This document shows, piece after piece, positions 1 to 8,451 of a stretch of 17,156 nt of DNA. How positions within the stretch are numbered: the stretch's first letter is position 1; every line of letters starts with the position of its first letter. The stretch is from Oscillospiraceae bacterium (lineage in GTDB: Bacteria > Bacillota > Clostridia > Oscillospirales > Ruminococcaceae): positions 1 through 17,156 of the forward strand of contig SVMQ01000021.1 in assembly GCA_015067375.1 (NCBI GenBank), written 5' to 3'. Position numbers and translations under genes: made by a program. A model generated the notes under the pieces. That model saw only the letters and a program-made list of their open reading frames with translations. It was not told where the DNA came from and did no database searches.

Positions 1-1
1 G

Positions 2-718
2 CATATCCGAAAGCATAATATCACATATCCGCATCTGCCAAATTCGCAGGATATGGTGTTCGTGTTTGAAGCACTGGCGCTGGCAGAGCGCGTCAGTGTA
101 GTCGGCAAGACGCTGGTACACAGGATGATGAACAGGGCAGGCTCTATCTCAAATTCCAGAACGGCGGCGGTGGGGTCGGTATATGATGCGTGCGTCATGC
201 TGCTTGAAAGGCTGGAGAGCGACGGTGTGCTTGAGCGCTACAAAAGCTCGGCGTATCGCTTTATACTTGATCTGCTGCTGTGGCATCTGAGAACGCTGAG
301 CGGTGATGCGCAGAGACAATGCTATGAGCTGCTGCGCGGTGAATGGTCGCAGGGACTGAGGCTTGACTGTATGCCGCCTGAGGTGTATGCGCCGCATGAC
401 TATAAGGAATATCAGCGGATACTGCGCTGCTCTTTTCGGAGATACACAATGAGTAAAAAATTCAGAAATTTCTTTAAAAGGATACTTCCGCCGCCTACAA
501 ACACATTCAATCGTGAGATAGACCGCGTGCGGTCTGAGGTGGCGGCGCTCAGGCGTGAGGTCGCTGAGAATTCATACGATGAGAACGCGGCGCTGTGCCG
601 CAGGAATGCGGAAGATATCGCGGCGCTCGCTGAGAGCAACAGAAGGCTGACAGAGCTGGTCGAGCAGCAGCACAGGCAGATAGAGCTGCTTGCTCAGAAG
701 CTCGACAGTATGTCCTGA
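2..718 (+). CDS. GT2-type glycosyltransferase, C-terminal part (cut by window edge)
   Basis: The reading frame is open to the first base, so the gene starts upstream and only about 238 residues are visible. The first visible segment reads like the end of a GT2 (GT-A fold) domain: an N-S-Q-D-M-V-F-V-F-E-A-L stretch, then V-V-G-K-T-L-V-H-R-M with a G-S-I-S turn, the usual place where these enzymes close the acceptor site. A helical region follows. Then comes a basic patch (K-K-F-R-N-F-F-K-R near base 455), a proline cluster, and a tail of about 65 residues with heptad-like L, I and V spacing that looks like a coiled coil. The basic patch may sit on the membrane and the coil may bind a partner; both are inference. 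The stop lies 35 bases before the next glycosyltransferase, on the same strand, so they probably share a transcript. Donor and acceptor sugars cannot be read from this fragment. Confidence 0.75.
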   Translation, partial: HIRKHNITYPHLPNSQDMVFVFEALALAERVSVVGKTLVHRMMNRAGSISNSRTAAVGSVYDACVMLLERLESDGVLERYKSSAYRFILDLLLWHLRTLSGDAQRQCYELLRGEWSQGLRLDCMPPEVYAPHDYKEYQRILRCSFRRYTMSKKFRNFFKRILPPPTNTFNREIDRVRSEVAALRREVAENSYDENAALCRRNAEDIAALAESNRRLTELVEQQHRQIELLAQKLDSMS

Positions 719-753
719 TGACCGTACCTATTGCGTTAAGGAGCGTGCAGTAA

Positions 754-3078
754 ATGAACGATACAAGCAGGTCTGACAGTACGTCTGTACTTGTTTCGAT
801 AATAGTTCCCGTATACAACGACGAAGAGCACCTGAGAGCCTGCCTTGACAGCATAGCGGCGCAGACCTGCGCTGACTGGGAGGCGTGGCTTGCGGATGAC
901 TGCTCGGAGGATAGCAGCGCTCTGATAGCGCAGGAGTACTGCGGCGCGGATGAAAGGTTTCACCTTATCCGTCTTGATGAGCATGGCAGCGCGTGGACCT
1001 GCAGAGCAAAGGCGATAGAGGCCTGCGGCGGCAGATATATAATGTTCGCGGATGCGGATGATACGCTGGAGCGCAGTGCGGTGGAGCGCGTTGTCAGAAG
1101 CATGAAAGCCGCGCCTGTTGATATACTGCATTTCGGGACTAATGTTATAGACCGCAGAGGGCTTACGAAAGAGCAGCTGAACGATTACTCGGCGTATCTG
1201 CAGCCCCCTGTCGGAGCGCTTCATGGCAGCGAGGTGTTCGACAGCTTTGCTGAGCGAAGATTTGAGGGCCATCTTTGGAACAAGGCTTTTGACGCGCGTT
1301 ATGTAAAGGCTGTCATTGCTGATATCGGCACAGAGCATCTGCTGCCAAAGGCGCAGGACAAGGTGCTTTACTGGGCGCTGTGTCTGGCTAAAAAGGATGT
1401 CACCTACCGCGGTATCAGGGCGCGGCTGTATAACTATAACTACGGCTACGGCGTGGAAAGCAGCAGACGCCCGTCTGTGGCGGAGGATTGTATACCGTTT
1501 CTGGCACAGGCATGGAGCGAGAACATCATAGCCGAGATAACAAAGCGTTACGCGGATGGCGAAAATGATCGTTTTACGTCTGTTCTGAAAAGATCTAGAT
1601 ACGACCTTATGCGGCACAGTGTTCGCAAGCTGCTGGAGCTGTCTGACGCGCAGACCGAAAAAGGCTTCAGCCTTGCGGCACGTTACTGGGACGCACCTGA
1701 TGACAAGATAATGATGATATGTGCGGCGGCTGAGCTTACATGGGACAGAAAGGCGGAGGCTGCAAGGCGGCTGCTTTCATTCGGGAGAACGACGCTGCCT
1801 CTGAAGAACCGTGTTATCGGAACATATTATGAGTGCATGAGAAACGGCGGTATACAGCGCGTGATAGCAAGGCTCGTGGATGTCTGGCATGAGCTTGGAT
1901 ACGAGGTCGTGCTTATCACGGACGAGCCGCCCTCGCAGGAGGATTATCCGCTGCCCGAATATGTAACGCGTGTAGTTACGGGGCTTCGGCATGACAGATG
2001 CGACGCGCGCTCCTACCTTGAGCGCGGCATGAAGCTTGCTGAGCTTGTGCGACAAAACAATATCGGCTGCATGGTGTACCATTCGTATTTTTCGCCTGTG
2101 CTGCCGTACGACGCCTGTGTGTTCAGGGCGCTGGATATCCCGTTCGTGCTGTATCAGCACAATTCGTTCTCGCGTTACCTTAAAGAAAACGACGAGCGGT
2201 TTTCTTCCATCGCTTACACAAGCACGGCGGCAGACGCTGTCGTGTGCCTTAGCGGTGTGGATAAAAGCTGGTGGAGCGGGCTCAATGCAAACACGCATTT
2301 CGTGCTCAATCCCCTTACATTTGATATGGACAAGGTCGTGCGCTCGCCGAGGGATGGACATGATATGCTGTTCGTCGGGCGATTGTGCAGGAATGCGAAG
2401 CGTCCGCACCATGCCGTGGAGATAGCGGCGCGGGTGATAGAGCGTTTCCCTGATGCAAAGCTGTATATCGTTGGCGACACAGAGGATGAGCGCTATGCGG
2501 ACAGCCTGCGCAAAAGGATAGCCGAGCTTAGTCTTGAGGACAATATATTGCTGTGCGGCTTTCAGACGGATGTTGCGCCGTTTTACAGCAAGGCGAGCGT
2601 ATTTCTGATGTGCTCGTCCTACGAGGGCGCGCCTATGACGCTGTGCGAGGCGATGTCCTACTCGCTGCCTGTGGTCATGTACAAGCTGCCCTATCTTGCC
2701 GCTGTGGATGGCAACGACGGAGTTATAACGGTGCCGCAGGAGGATATATCTGCCGCAGCGGACGCGGTCTGCGAGCTGTTTTCGGACAATAGCAGGCTGA
2801 CCGCCGTTGGCGACCGCGGAAACGCTTTTTTGAAGAAGCTTTACGGCGATGATATCAGCAGGCAGTGGCAGGCGGTGTTCAAGTCGCTTGAAAGCGAGCA
2901 CACGGTCGCTGATGCAGCGAGGGCTGACGCGGCGATACGGCTTGCGGATGATCATCTGTTCAGTGTACGCAATGCAAAGCCGCATGAGCCTACATTGTTC
3001 CAAAAGACCGTGAGCTATTACAGACAATACGGAATAAAAAAGACGGTCAAAAAGATCTTTGACCGCATAAAAGAATGA
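754..3078 (+). CDS. Bifunctional GT2-GT4 fusion glycosyltransferase (first of a tandem pair)
   Basis: A 774-residue protein with two glycosyltransferase domains. Residues about 12-250 form a GT-A (GT2) domain: V-S-I-I-V-P-V-Y-N-D at the start, C-L-D-S-I near residue 30, and the metal-binding D100-A-D102-D motif. A helical linker follows. Residues about 352-700 form a GT-B (GT4) domain: V-I-G-T-Y-Y and N-G-G-I-Q at 354-367, L-F-V-G-R-L before the nucleotide-binding half, and the E624-x7-E632 pair in Y-E-G-A-P-M-T-L-C-E. The last 30 residues are basic and amphipathic. Such fusions add two sugars in turn to a cell-envelope glycan at the cytoplasmic face; the donors are unknown. The ATG at 754 is set by AAGGAG at 738-743. 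The start lies 35 bases after the previous gene and the end 19 bases before a close paralogue. No signal peptide or transmembrane helix is evident. Confidence 0.9.
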   Translation: MNDTSRSDSTSVLVSIIVPVYNDEEHLRACLDSIAAQTCADWEAWLADDCSEDSSALIAQEYCGADERFHLIRLDEHGSAWTCRAKAIEACGGRYIMFADADDTLERSAVERVVRSMKAAPVDILHFGTNVIDRRGLTKEQLNDYSAYLQPPVGALHGSEVFDSFAERRFEGHLWNKAFDARYVKAVIADIGTEHLLPKAQDKVLYWALCLAKKDVTYRGIRARLYNYNYGYGVESSRRPSVAEDCIPFLAQAWSENIIAEITKRYADGENDRFTSVLKRSRYDLMRHSVRKLLELSDAQTEKGFSLAARYWDAPDDKIMMICAAAELTWDRKAEAARRLLSFGRTTLPLKNRVIGTYYECMRNGGIQRVIARLVDVWHELGYEVVLITDEPPSQEDYPLPEYVTRVVTGLRHDRCDARSYLERGMKLAELVRQNNIGCMVYHSYFSPVLPYDACVFRALDIPFVLYQHNSFSRYLKENDERFSSIAYTSTAADAVVCLSGVDKSWWSGLNANTHFVLNPLTFDMDKVVRSPRDGHDMLFVGRLCRNAKRPHHAVEIAARVIERFPDAKLYIVGDTEDERYADSLRKRIAELSLEDNILLCGFQTDVAPFYSKASVFLMCSSYEGAPMTLCEAMSYSLPVVMYKLPYLAAVDGNDGVITVPQEDISAAADAVCELFSDNSRLTAVGDRGNAFLKKLYGDDISRQWQAVFKSLESEHTVADAARADAAIRLADDHLFSVRNAKPHEPTLFQKTVSYYRQYGIKKTVKKIFDRIKE

Positions 3079-3097
3079 TACTGATGAGGAACAGGAA

Positions 3098-5485
3098 ATG
3101 TCAACACAATTAACAAATAAAGCAAAAGTGGCTGTCATTGTACCCATGTTCAATGACTCGGAGTTTCTGTCAGGATGTCTTGACAGCATCCTCGCTCAGA
3201 CCGCACAGGACTGGGAGGCATGGCTTATTGATGACCGCTCTGAGGACGACAGCGCAGCGATAGCTCAGACCTACTGTGACAGGGATGCGCGTTTCAGGCT
3301 GCTGAAAAACGAGAAGAACAGCAGCGCTTGGGTATGCCGCGCTAAGGGCATACTTGCTGCATCCGACAGCGTGAAATATATCATGTTTGCCGACGCGGAT
3401 GACGCTATGCAGCCGAATGCCGTGGAACGCGTGTGTGAGCTGATGGAAGAGCAGCCTGTTGATATCCTGAATTTCGGAACGAATGTTGTGTTTACTACTG
3501 AACTGCCCAGTAGCACTGTAACGGGCTATCCCGGAACACTTGAACCTACCGTGATACAGCTGAAGGGACGCGAGGTGTTCGAGCATTTTGTAGAGAGAAG
3601 ATTTGAGGGTCACCTCTGGAATCGTGCGTTCAACGCTCAGTACCTCAAGGAGATCATCACGCGCTACGGCGCTGACAGGTTCTTCCCAAAGGCGCAGGAC
3701 AAGGCGCTGTACTGGGCGGTATGCTGCGGCAAAAAGGATGTGACCTATCGCGGCGTTTCCGACAGGCTGTATGATTATTATTACGGCCGCGGTGTTGAGG
3801 GCGGCGATACAAAGCTTGATCTTATGCGGTTCAGACAGTATCTTGCTCAGGCGTATGTTGAGGATTTCGTGGCGCAGGTTATGGCTGATACAGACCGCGA
3901 CCCCGAATCGTATCGTGATATTCTGGACAGATCGAGATATAGCCTTATCCACCACAGCGTGAAGAACTATGTCAGACTGCACGATGAACTCAAAGCGGAC
4001 GGCCTGAGGCTGATGTCGGAATACTGGACTGATCCGCTTGACAAGGCGCGTATCACCTGCTGTCTTGCTGAGTACACATGGAATGAGCAGCCGCATTATG
4101 CTGAAATATTCAGAGGCTCCGAATTTTTCCGCACAAAAAAGAGCGGCAAGGATATCAAGGTCATCGGTACATATTACCACCGTATGGATAACGGCGGTAT
4201 CCAGCAGGTGATTTCAAAGCTGGTTGAATTCTGGCATAAGTCAGGCTATGAGATCGTTCTTTTCAGCGATGCGGATATCACCGACAATGATTATAACATC
4301 CCTGACTATGTTAAAAGGGTCAAGGTCGATCTGATCTTCTCGCAGTGTACCGGCGACAATTACCACAAGCGTGGAATGAGTATCGCGAGGCTGATACAAG
4401 AGCATAACGTGGATTGCATGGTATATCACGCTTATTTTGGGGAAACGCTTCTGTATGATACCTGCATCTGCAAATGTATGAACACGCCTTTTGTATTGTA
4501 CTATCACAATGTTTTTTCGAGGTTCATCAGGTACAATGATGCGAGGTTCTCTACGATACCGATGTTCTCCAAAATGGCTAATGCAGTTGTCTGCCTTGAT
4601 GAGATAAGCTGTCAGTGGTGGAAGATGTTCAATCCCAACAGCAGGGTCGTGCTGAATCCGCTGACATTCGAGCTGAGCAAGACGCCTGTTGCAAAGCGCA
4701 ACAGTCACAATATACTGTTCTTGTGCAGACTGCAGGAGGAGTCGAAGCGCCCTAACGATGCTATCGACATTATGAAGCTGGTGTTGCAGCGAGTTCCAGA
4801 CGCTAAGCTGTATGTGGTAGGCTCAGGAGAGAAGCATACCGAAGATAAAATGAATATGCGCATCGAAAAGCTGGGTCTTGCCGATAGTATCTTTATGTGC
4901 GGTTTCCATCGCGAGGTCGAGGAGTACTATAAAAAATGCAGTCTGTTCCTCAGCTGTTCATCTCATGAGGGTGCGCCGATGACTCTGTGTGAATCACTGT
5001 CTTACGGCGTGCCGATCGTTATGTACAATCTTCCGTATCTTGTTATCAGCGGAAATCCCGGCGTTACATCCGTGCCGCAGTGCAACTTTGAGACGGCTGC
5101 GGATGCAATATGCGAGCTGCTGCTAAATAACGACAAGCTGATCGCTGCGGGCAATGCAGGCAGACAGGCTCTCGAAGAGCTTTACCGCACGGATATCGGC
5201 GCTCAATGGGAAACTCTGTTTAACGACATCAAGCCCGAGGAAAGCTGTGCTATGCTTCCTGTTAATATCGGCGAGGTGCTTATCAGAGATTATTATGATG
5301 GCGTCTGCAATACTAATAACTCAGGTAAAAATACTAACAGTGAAGATGCAAGAGTGCTCCGCAGAAAGCTGAAACACTGTTCTGACCAGCTCAACGATAT
5401 CAGGAATTCCGTGTCGTTCAGAGTGGGCAGGATAATTACGTTTATTCCCAGAAAGATCAGGGACTTTTTCAGAAAAAAGAAATAA
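3098..5485 (+). CDS. Bifunctional GT2-GT4 fusion glycosyltransferase (second of a tandem pair)
   Basis: A 795-residue paralogue of the gene before it, with the same order of parts: a GT2 domain (V-A-V-I-V-P-M-F-N-D start, D99-A-D101-D), a helical linker, and a GT4 domain (V-I-G-T-Y-Y at 355-360, N-G-G-I-Q-Q, E624-x7-E632). From the C-L-D-S-I motif onward, a block of 42 residues has 30 identities to the upstream copy by hand alignment, so this is a tandem duplication that has since diverged. The C-terminus differs: a polar stretch, a short coil (V-L-R-R-K-L-K-H), then a tail of about 26 residues rich in R, K, I and F that could lie on the membrane. A weak AGGA sits before the ATG. Its stop overlaps the ribosome site of the dehydrogenase gene that follows. 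The two copies probably add different disaccharide steps of one repeat unit (inference). Confidence 0.9.
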   Translation: MSTQLTNKAKVAVIVPMFNDSEFLSGCLDSILAQTAQDWEAWLIDDRSEDDSAAIAQTYCDRDARFRLLKNEKNSSAWVCRAKGILAASDSVKYIMFADADDAMQPNAVERVCELMEEQPVDILNFGTNVVFTTELPSSTVTGYPGTLEPTVIQLKGREVFEHFVERRFEGHLWNRAFNAQYLKEIITRYGADRFFPKAQDKALYWAVCCGKKDVTYRGVSDRLYDYYYGRGVEGGDTKLDLMRFRQYLAQAYVEDFVAQVMADTDRDPESYRDILDRSRYSLIHHSVKNYVRLHDELKADGLRLMSEYWTDPLDKARITCCLAEYTWNEQPHYAEIFRGSEFFRTKKSGKDIKVIGTYYHRMDNGGIQQVISKLVEFWHKSGYEIVLFSDADITDNDYNIPDYVKRVKVDLIFSQCTGDNYHKRGMSIARLIQEHNVDCMVYHAYFGETLLYDTCICKCMNTPFVLYYHNVFSRFIRYNDARFSTIPMFSKMANAVVCLDEISCQWWKMFNPNSRVVLNPLTFELSKTPVAKRNSHNILFLCRLQEESKRPNDAIDIMKLVLQRVPDAKLYVVGSGEKHTEDKMNMRIEKLGLADSIFMCGFHREVEEYYKKCSLFLSCSSHEGAPMTLCESLSYGVPIVMYNLPYLVISGNPGVTSVPQCNFETAADAICELLLNNDKLIAAGNAGRQALEELYRTDIGAQWETLFNDIKPEESCAMLPVNIGEVLIRDYYDGVCNTNNSGKNTNSEDARVLRRKLKHCSDQLNDIRNSVSFRVGRIITFIPRKIRDFFRKKK

Positions 5486-5497
5486 GGAGATAACGCT

Positions 5498-6691
5498 ATG
5501 ACGATTTCTATTGCAGGCACAGGTTATGTCGGTCTGTCCAATGCCATAATCCTTGCTCAGCACCACAAGGTGTATGCCGTTGACATCATCCCCGAAAAGG
5601 CGGAGATGATCAATAACCGAAGATCTCCCATCGTGGATAAGGAGATAGAGGAGTATCTTGCCGAAAAGGAGCTTGATCTCACCGCGACAGTGGACGGCGA
5701 GTCTGTATACCGCCTGTCTGATTATGTGGTAATATCTACCCCCACAAATTACGATGAGGAACAGAACTTTTTTGACACATCCTCTGTTGAGGCGGTAATT
5801 CAGCTTGTTATGAAGTGCAATCCCGACGCTGTCATGGTTGTCAAGTCCACTGTGCCTGTTGGTTTTACGGAGGCAATGCGCGAAAAATACGGCTGTGAAA
5901 ATCTTATCTTCAGCCCCGAGTTTCTCAGAGAGGGCAGGGCGCTTTATGACAACCTCTATCCATCGAGGATCATCGTGGGCATCCCCGAGGGCAGTGAAAA
6001 GCTTGCGGCGGCAGGCAGGAGATTTGCCGAGATGCTGCAGGAGGGCGCGATAAAGCAGGATGTACCTACGCTGTTCCTGAAGCCGACTGAAGCGGAGGCT
6101 GTGAAGCTGTTCTCCAACACCTATCTTGCGCTGCGCGTAAGCTATTTCAACGAGCTTGACACCTATGCCGAGGAGAAGGGACTGGATGCCCGTCAGATAA
6201 TTGAGGGCGTTGGACTTGACCCGAGAATAGGCTCGCATTACAACAACCCCTCGTTCGGTTATGGCGGATACTGCCTGCCAAAGGACACAAAGCAGCTGCG
6301 CGCAAATTTCAAGGATGTGCCTGAGAATATCATCGGCGCTATCGTTGATTCCAACGACACGCGCAAGCGCTACATTGCAGAGCAGATACTTAAAAAGGCG
6401 GACAAGTCCAAGCCCGTTGTCGGAATCTATCGTCTTATCATGAAGGCAAATTCGGACAATTTCCGTCAGAGCGCTATCCAGTCTATCATTCAGCTGATGG
6501 TGGAGAAGGGCGCGGAGATAGTCATTTATGAACCGACCATCAAGGCGGATGACTTCTGCGGCTACAAGGTCATCCACAGCTTTGAAGAGTTTGTCGCACA
6601 GGCTGATGTTATTGCGGCTAACCGCATGACTGAGGAGCTTGACGGCTGCATCGACAAGGTGTATACCAGAGATATCTATTGCAGGGATTGA
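5498..6691 (+). CDS. ugd: UDP-glucose 6-dehydrogenase
   Basis: A 397-residue NAD-dependent enzyme that oxidises UDP-glucose to UDP-glucuronate in the cytoplasm, giving uronic acid or pentose donors for surface glycans. The N-terminus carries the Rossmann motif G-T-G-Y-V-G (residues 7-12). S-T-P-T-N and K-S-T-V-P-V-G follow in the nucleotide-binding domain, then F-S-P-E-F-L-R-E-G. The catalytic cysteine is C259 in [10 protein letters not shown]. The C-terminal domain has the G-I-Y-R-L-I-M-K and S-D-N-F-R segment typical of the short Ugd group. Length fits that group (about 390). AAGGAG at 5484-5489 lies 8 bases before the ATG and overlaps the stop of the glycosyltransferase upstream, so translation is probably coupled. 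It is the last gene of the plus-strand operon. The enzyme family is certain; a sister substrate such as UDP-GlcNAc is unlikely given these motifs. Confidence 0.94.
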   Translation: MTISIAGTGYVGLSNAIILAQHHKVYAVDIIPEKAEMINNRRSPIVDKEIEEYLAEKELDLTATVDGESVYRLSDYVVISTPTNYDEEQNFFDTSSVEAVIQLVMKCNPDAVMVVKSTVPVGFTEAMREKYGCENLIFSPEFLREGRALYDNLYPSRIIVGIPEGSEKLAAAGRRFAEMLQEGAIKQDVPTLFLKPTEAEAVKLFSNTYLALRVSYFNELDTYAEEKGLDARQIIEGVGLDPRIGSHYNNPSFGYGGYCLPKDTKQLRANFKDVPENIIGAIVDSNDTRKRYIAEQILKKADKSKPVVGIYRLIMKANSDNFRQSAIQSIIQLMVEKGAEIVIYEPTIKADDFCGYKVIHSFEEFVAQADVIAANRMTEELDGCIDKVYTRDIYCRD

Positions 6692-6702
6692 CGGTCAATA
6701 AT

Positions 6703-6733
6703 AAACGGCATCATTTTATTGGTGCCGTTTTTT
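6703..6733 (+). terminator. Rho-independent terminator after ugd, probably bidirectional
   Basis: AACGGCATC and GGTGCCGTT pair with one G-T wobble around an 8-base loop, followed by a run of T to 6733. It begins 12 bases after the ugd stop. Read on the other strand, the same hairpin is followed by TTTATTATT, so it can also stop the convergent sugar operon. Confidence 0.85.
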
Positions 6734-6741
6734 GTATAATA

Positions 6742-6771
6742 ATATCCGAACGTATCATTACGCTCGGATAT
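6742..6771. terminator. Second hairpin between the convergent operons
   Basis: ATATCCGA (6742-6749) and TCGGATAT (6764-6771) are perfect inverted repeats. An inner CGT/ACG pair extends the stem across one mismatch, with a 6-base loop. On the plus strand CGTTTTATTT follows. On the minus strand a looser T-rich stretch follows, 8 bases after the stop of the last sugar-operon gene. It is most simply a second terminator for one or both operons. The T tract is weaker than in its neighbour. Confidence 0.6.
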
Positions 6772-6779
6772 CGTTTTAT

Positions 6780-7730
6780 TTACAGGCTGTCTACCACGTC
6801 AAGTATGAAGCGCATCTCGTTTTCGCCGTATCGCTGGTCGATAGGCAGATATACGATGTTTCGGGTCAGCTCAGCTGCTTGCGCGTTTTCGCTCTCCAGC
6901 AGCTCAGGCCAAAGGGTAGGGGTGAACACCTTGTTTTCGATCAGCTTCCTGCGAAGCTGTGCGCCGTTGTCGGTGTACAGCGGATAGAAGAACAGTCCGC
7001 CGTTATGCTTTACGTCAAGCTTGTTGCGGCATTTCAGTGCATCGCTCAGTATAGCAAAGTTTGCTTTTCGGCGCTGCATAGCGTAGTCGTAGTTGATGTT
7101 GCTCAGCATCAGCTGTGTGCTGCGGGACATCCTTGCGGCCGGAGCCGTATCCAATGTGACTTCGTTGGACTGGCTTGCAGAGTAAAAATCGGATGCGCTT
7201 TTATCTGTTCTTCCGACTATATGAGAGTATCGGTCGTAGGAGCTGTCGCGCGGAAGTGCTTCGTAGGCTGCACTGCATGGGCAGTCCGTATACAGATATG
7301 CGCCGTCTGGCACACCGAAGAACTTGCGGCAGGAATAGATAGTGTCCACTCCGTCGACAGGTTTTTGAAAAAACGACTGAACATTATCTACGATGATGCT
7401 GCGGCAGCGCTGTTTAAGCTGTGCTATATCATCGTTTGAAAGCTGACCAAAGTAATTCGTGATGTAGACATACTTGCCGTCCTGCATGACTTCGTTAAGG
7501 TCGGGGTGCATTTTGTCGTCAAGCGCATAGCAGACTACCTGCACACCTGCTCTTTTGCAGGCGTCGAAAACAGTATAGCACGAGTAGAACGGAACATATA
7601 TCTTGTTTATATTTCTTTCGGTCAGCAGGAATTCGAGCGCTGTGCGCGCAAGACCGAACCTGTATGCCGATGTATGATATTCTTCTCGGGTCGGGTCGTT
7701 TTCCAGCCCGAAATAACCGCCTATCTCCAT
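6780..7730 (-). CDS. Short DegT/DnrJ-like PLP-dependent protein
   Basis: About 316 residues, shorter than classical DegT sugar aminotransferases (about 370). The fold signature is visible: an A-R-T-A-L-E-F-L-L helix near residue 30, V-D-N-V-Q-S-F with the presumed PLP-nitrogen aspartate D115, then Y-S-C-R-K-F-F-G-V with K136 at the place of the Schiff-base lysine, and P-D-G-A-Y-L after it. The key residues for PLP chemistry therefore seem kept, but the substrate is unknown. The start is placed at ATG 7730, 8 bases after AAAGAGG (7739-7745). A GTG at 7739 is also in frame but overlaps that ribosome site. The start is 13 bases after the wbqC stop, and the gene is last in the sugar operon. Its place next to WbqC suggests a joint step, for example making or attaching an amino group or amino acid on the sugar (inference). 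Confidence 0.72.
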   Translation of the reverse strand: MEIGGYFGLENDPTREEYHTSAYRFGLARTALEFLLTERNINKIYVPFYSCYTVFDACKRAGVQVVCYALDDKMHPDLNEVMQDGKYVYITNYFGQLSNDDIAQLKQRCRSIIVDNVQSFFQKPVDGVDTIYSCRKFFGVPDGAYLYTDCPCSAAYEALPRDSSYDRYSHIVGRTDKSASDFYSASQSNEVTLDTAPAARMSRSTQLMLSNINYDYAMQRRKANFAILSDALKCRNKLDVKHNGGLFFYPLYTDNGAQLRRKLIENKVFTPTLWPELLESENAQAAELTRNIVYLPIDQRYGENEMRFILDVVDSL

Positions 7731-7738
7731 AGGGCACA

Positions 7739-7745
7739 CCTCTTT
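7739..7745 (-). promoter_or_regulatory. Ribosome binding site deciding the start of the short DegT-like gene
   Basis: On the minus strand this reads AAAGAGG and is followed 8 bases later by ATG at 7730. The in-frame GTG at 7739 starts inside the site, so ATG 7730 is the better start. Confidence 0.6.
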
Positions 7746-8451
7746 ACACCAGTGTATAACGTCGAAGCAGCTTTCGGATATCCTCGACAGAGTTGAACAT
7801 CATAACGTCAATGATAGAAAGATTGGGGACGAACTCTTTTCCGAACTGGGGATATGCAATGTCGCTGTCCATACTATGGAAGTAAAGATTGATACCGTTT
7901 TCACGGAATACCGTCTTATCATAAAGCTCAGTGCCGCCGATGGAATTACAATACGTATCTGCGCCCAACAGTTTGCAGATGTGTATTACTTTATCCTGTC
8001 CCTTCAGCGAGTTGTCCTTTTCAATAGATGAAGAGATGATAAGCTCGGTCTTGATATCCATATAGTCACACAGCTTACGATATGCATAGACCATATAGGT
8101 CGCCAGGTTAGTTTCTTGATTATTAATGATATCCTCAATAACGGGATAAGCTTCGGAGAAATATGGCGCCTTTCTGTAATTCATCTCTATGGTCTTAAGC
8201 AGTTTCGTGCGCCAGAATGAATCACAAGATACTTCGTTTTCGTTGATCTTTTTATTGGGGCTTGGATCGTTCATTCCAAGATTAATGCGATGCGCAGCGC
8301 CGTTCAAAAGAATGGAATTTCTGTTTATCCATCCACCCTTGATGTAGTTAACATCGTCATATATCACAAATCTGTCAACAAGATCAATCAGCTGAAAATA
8401 TCCAAGATACGGAAAAAAATAAGGTTGATAAATACCCAAGATATCAGACAT
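7744..8451 (-). CDS. wbqC: WbqC-family protein
   Basis: A 235-residue WbqC-like protein. Family marks are the N-terminal I-Y-Q-P-Y-F-F-P-Y-L-G-Y-F, then D-R-F-V-I-Y-D-D-V-N-Y-I-K-G-G-W-I-N-R-N, and near the end N-L-S-I-I-D-V-M-M-F-N. WbqC members are found in O-antigen and other surface-glycan loci. Their reaction is poorly known; an amino-acid (glycine) transfer to an amino sugar has been suggested for the family. Here it follows a sugar transaminase, which would supply such an amine, so acylation of the new amino group is a fair guess. The start is ATG 8451, after GGAGG (8457-8461) with a 5-base spacer. A TTG at 8463 is in frame but lies before that site. The first bases overlap the end of the transaminase gene by 8, so translation is coupled. 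Base composition is clearly lower in GC than the rfb genes (about 32-43% in three sampled 60-base lines), a possible sign of separate origin. Confidence 0.85.
   Translation of the reverse strand: MSDILGIYQPYFFPYLGYFQLIDLVDRFVIYDDVNYIKGGWINRNSILLNGAAHRINLGMNDPSPNKKINENEVSCDSFWRTKLLKTIEMNYRKAPYFSEAYPVIEDIINNQETNLATYMVYAYRKLCDYMDIKTELIISSSIEKDNSLKGQDKVIHICKLLGADTYCNSIGGTELYDKTVFRENGINLYFHSMDSDIAYPQFGKEFVPNLSIIDVMMFNSVEDIRKLLRRYTLV

Noticed and set aside
1777..3189. A long open frame of 470 codons on the minus strand opposite the first GT2-GT4 gene
   Set aside because: It lies fully antisense to a gene with clear domains, has no recognisable protein features or ribosome site, and follows from the codon bias of the real gene.
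5321..6577. A 418-codon open frame on the minus strand opposite ugd
   Set aside because: It spans the end of one gene and most of ugd, shows no domain motif, and crosses a gene boundary that is well set on the plus strand.
6735..6740. A TATAAT on the plus strand after the ugd terminator
   Set aside because: No -35 element lies 16-18 bases before it, and no plus-strand gene follows. It is part of the AT-rich terminator region.
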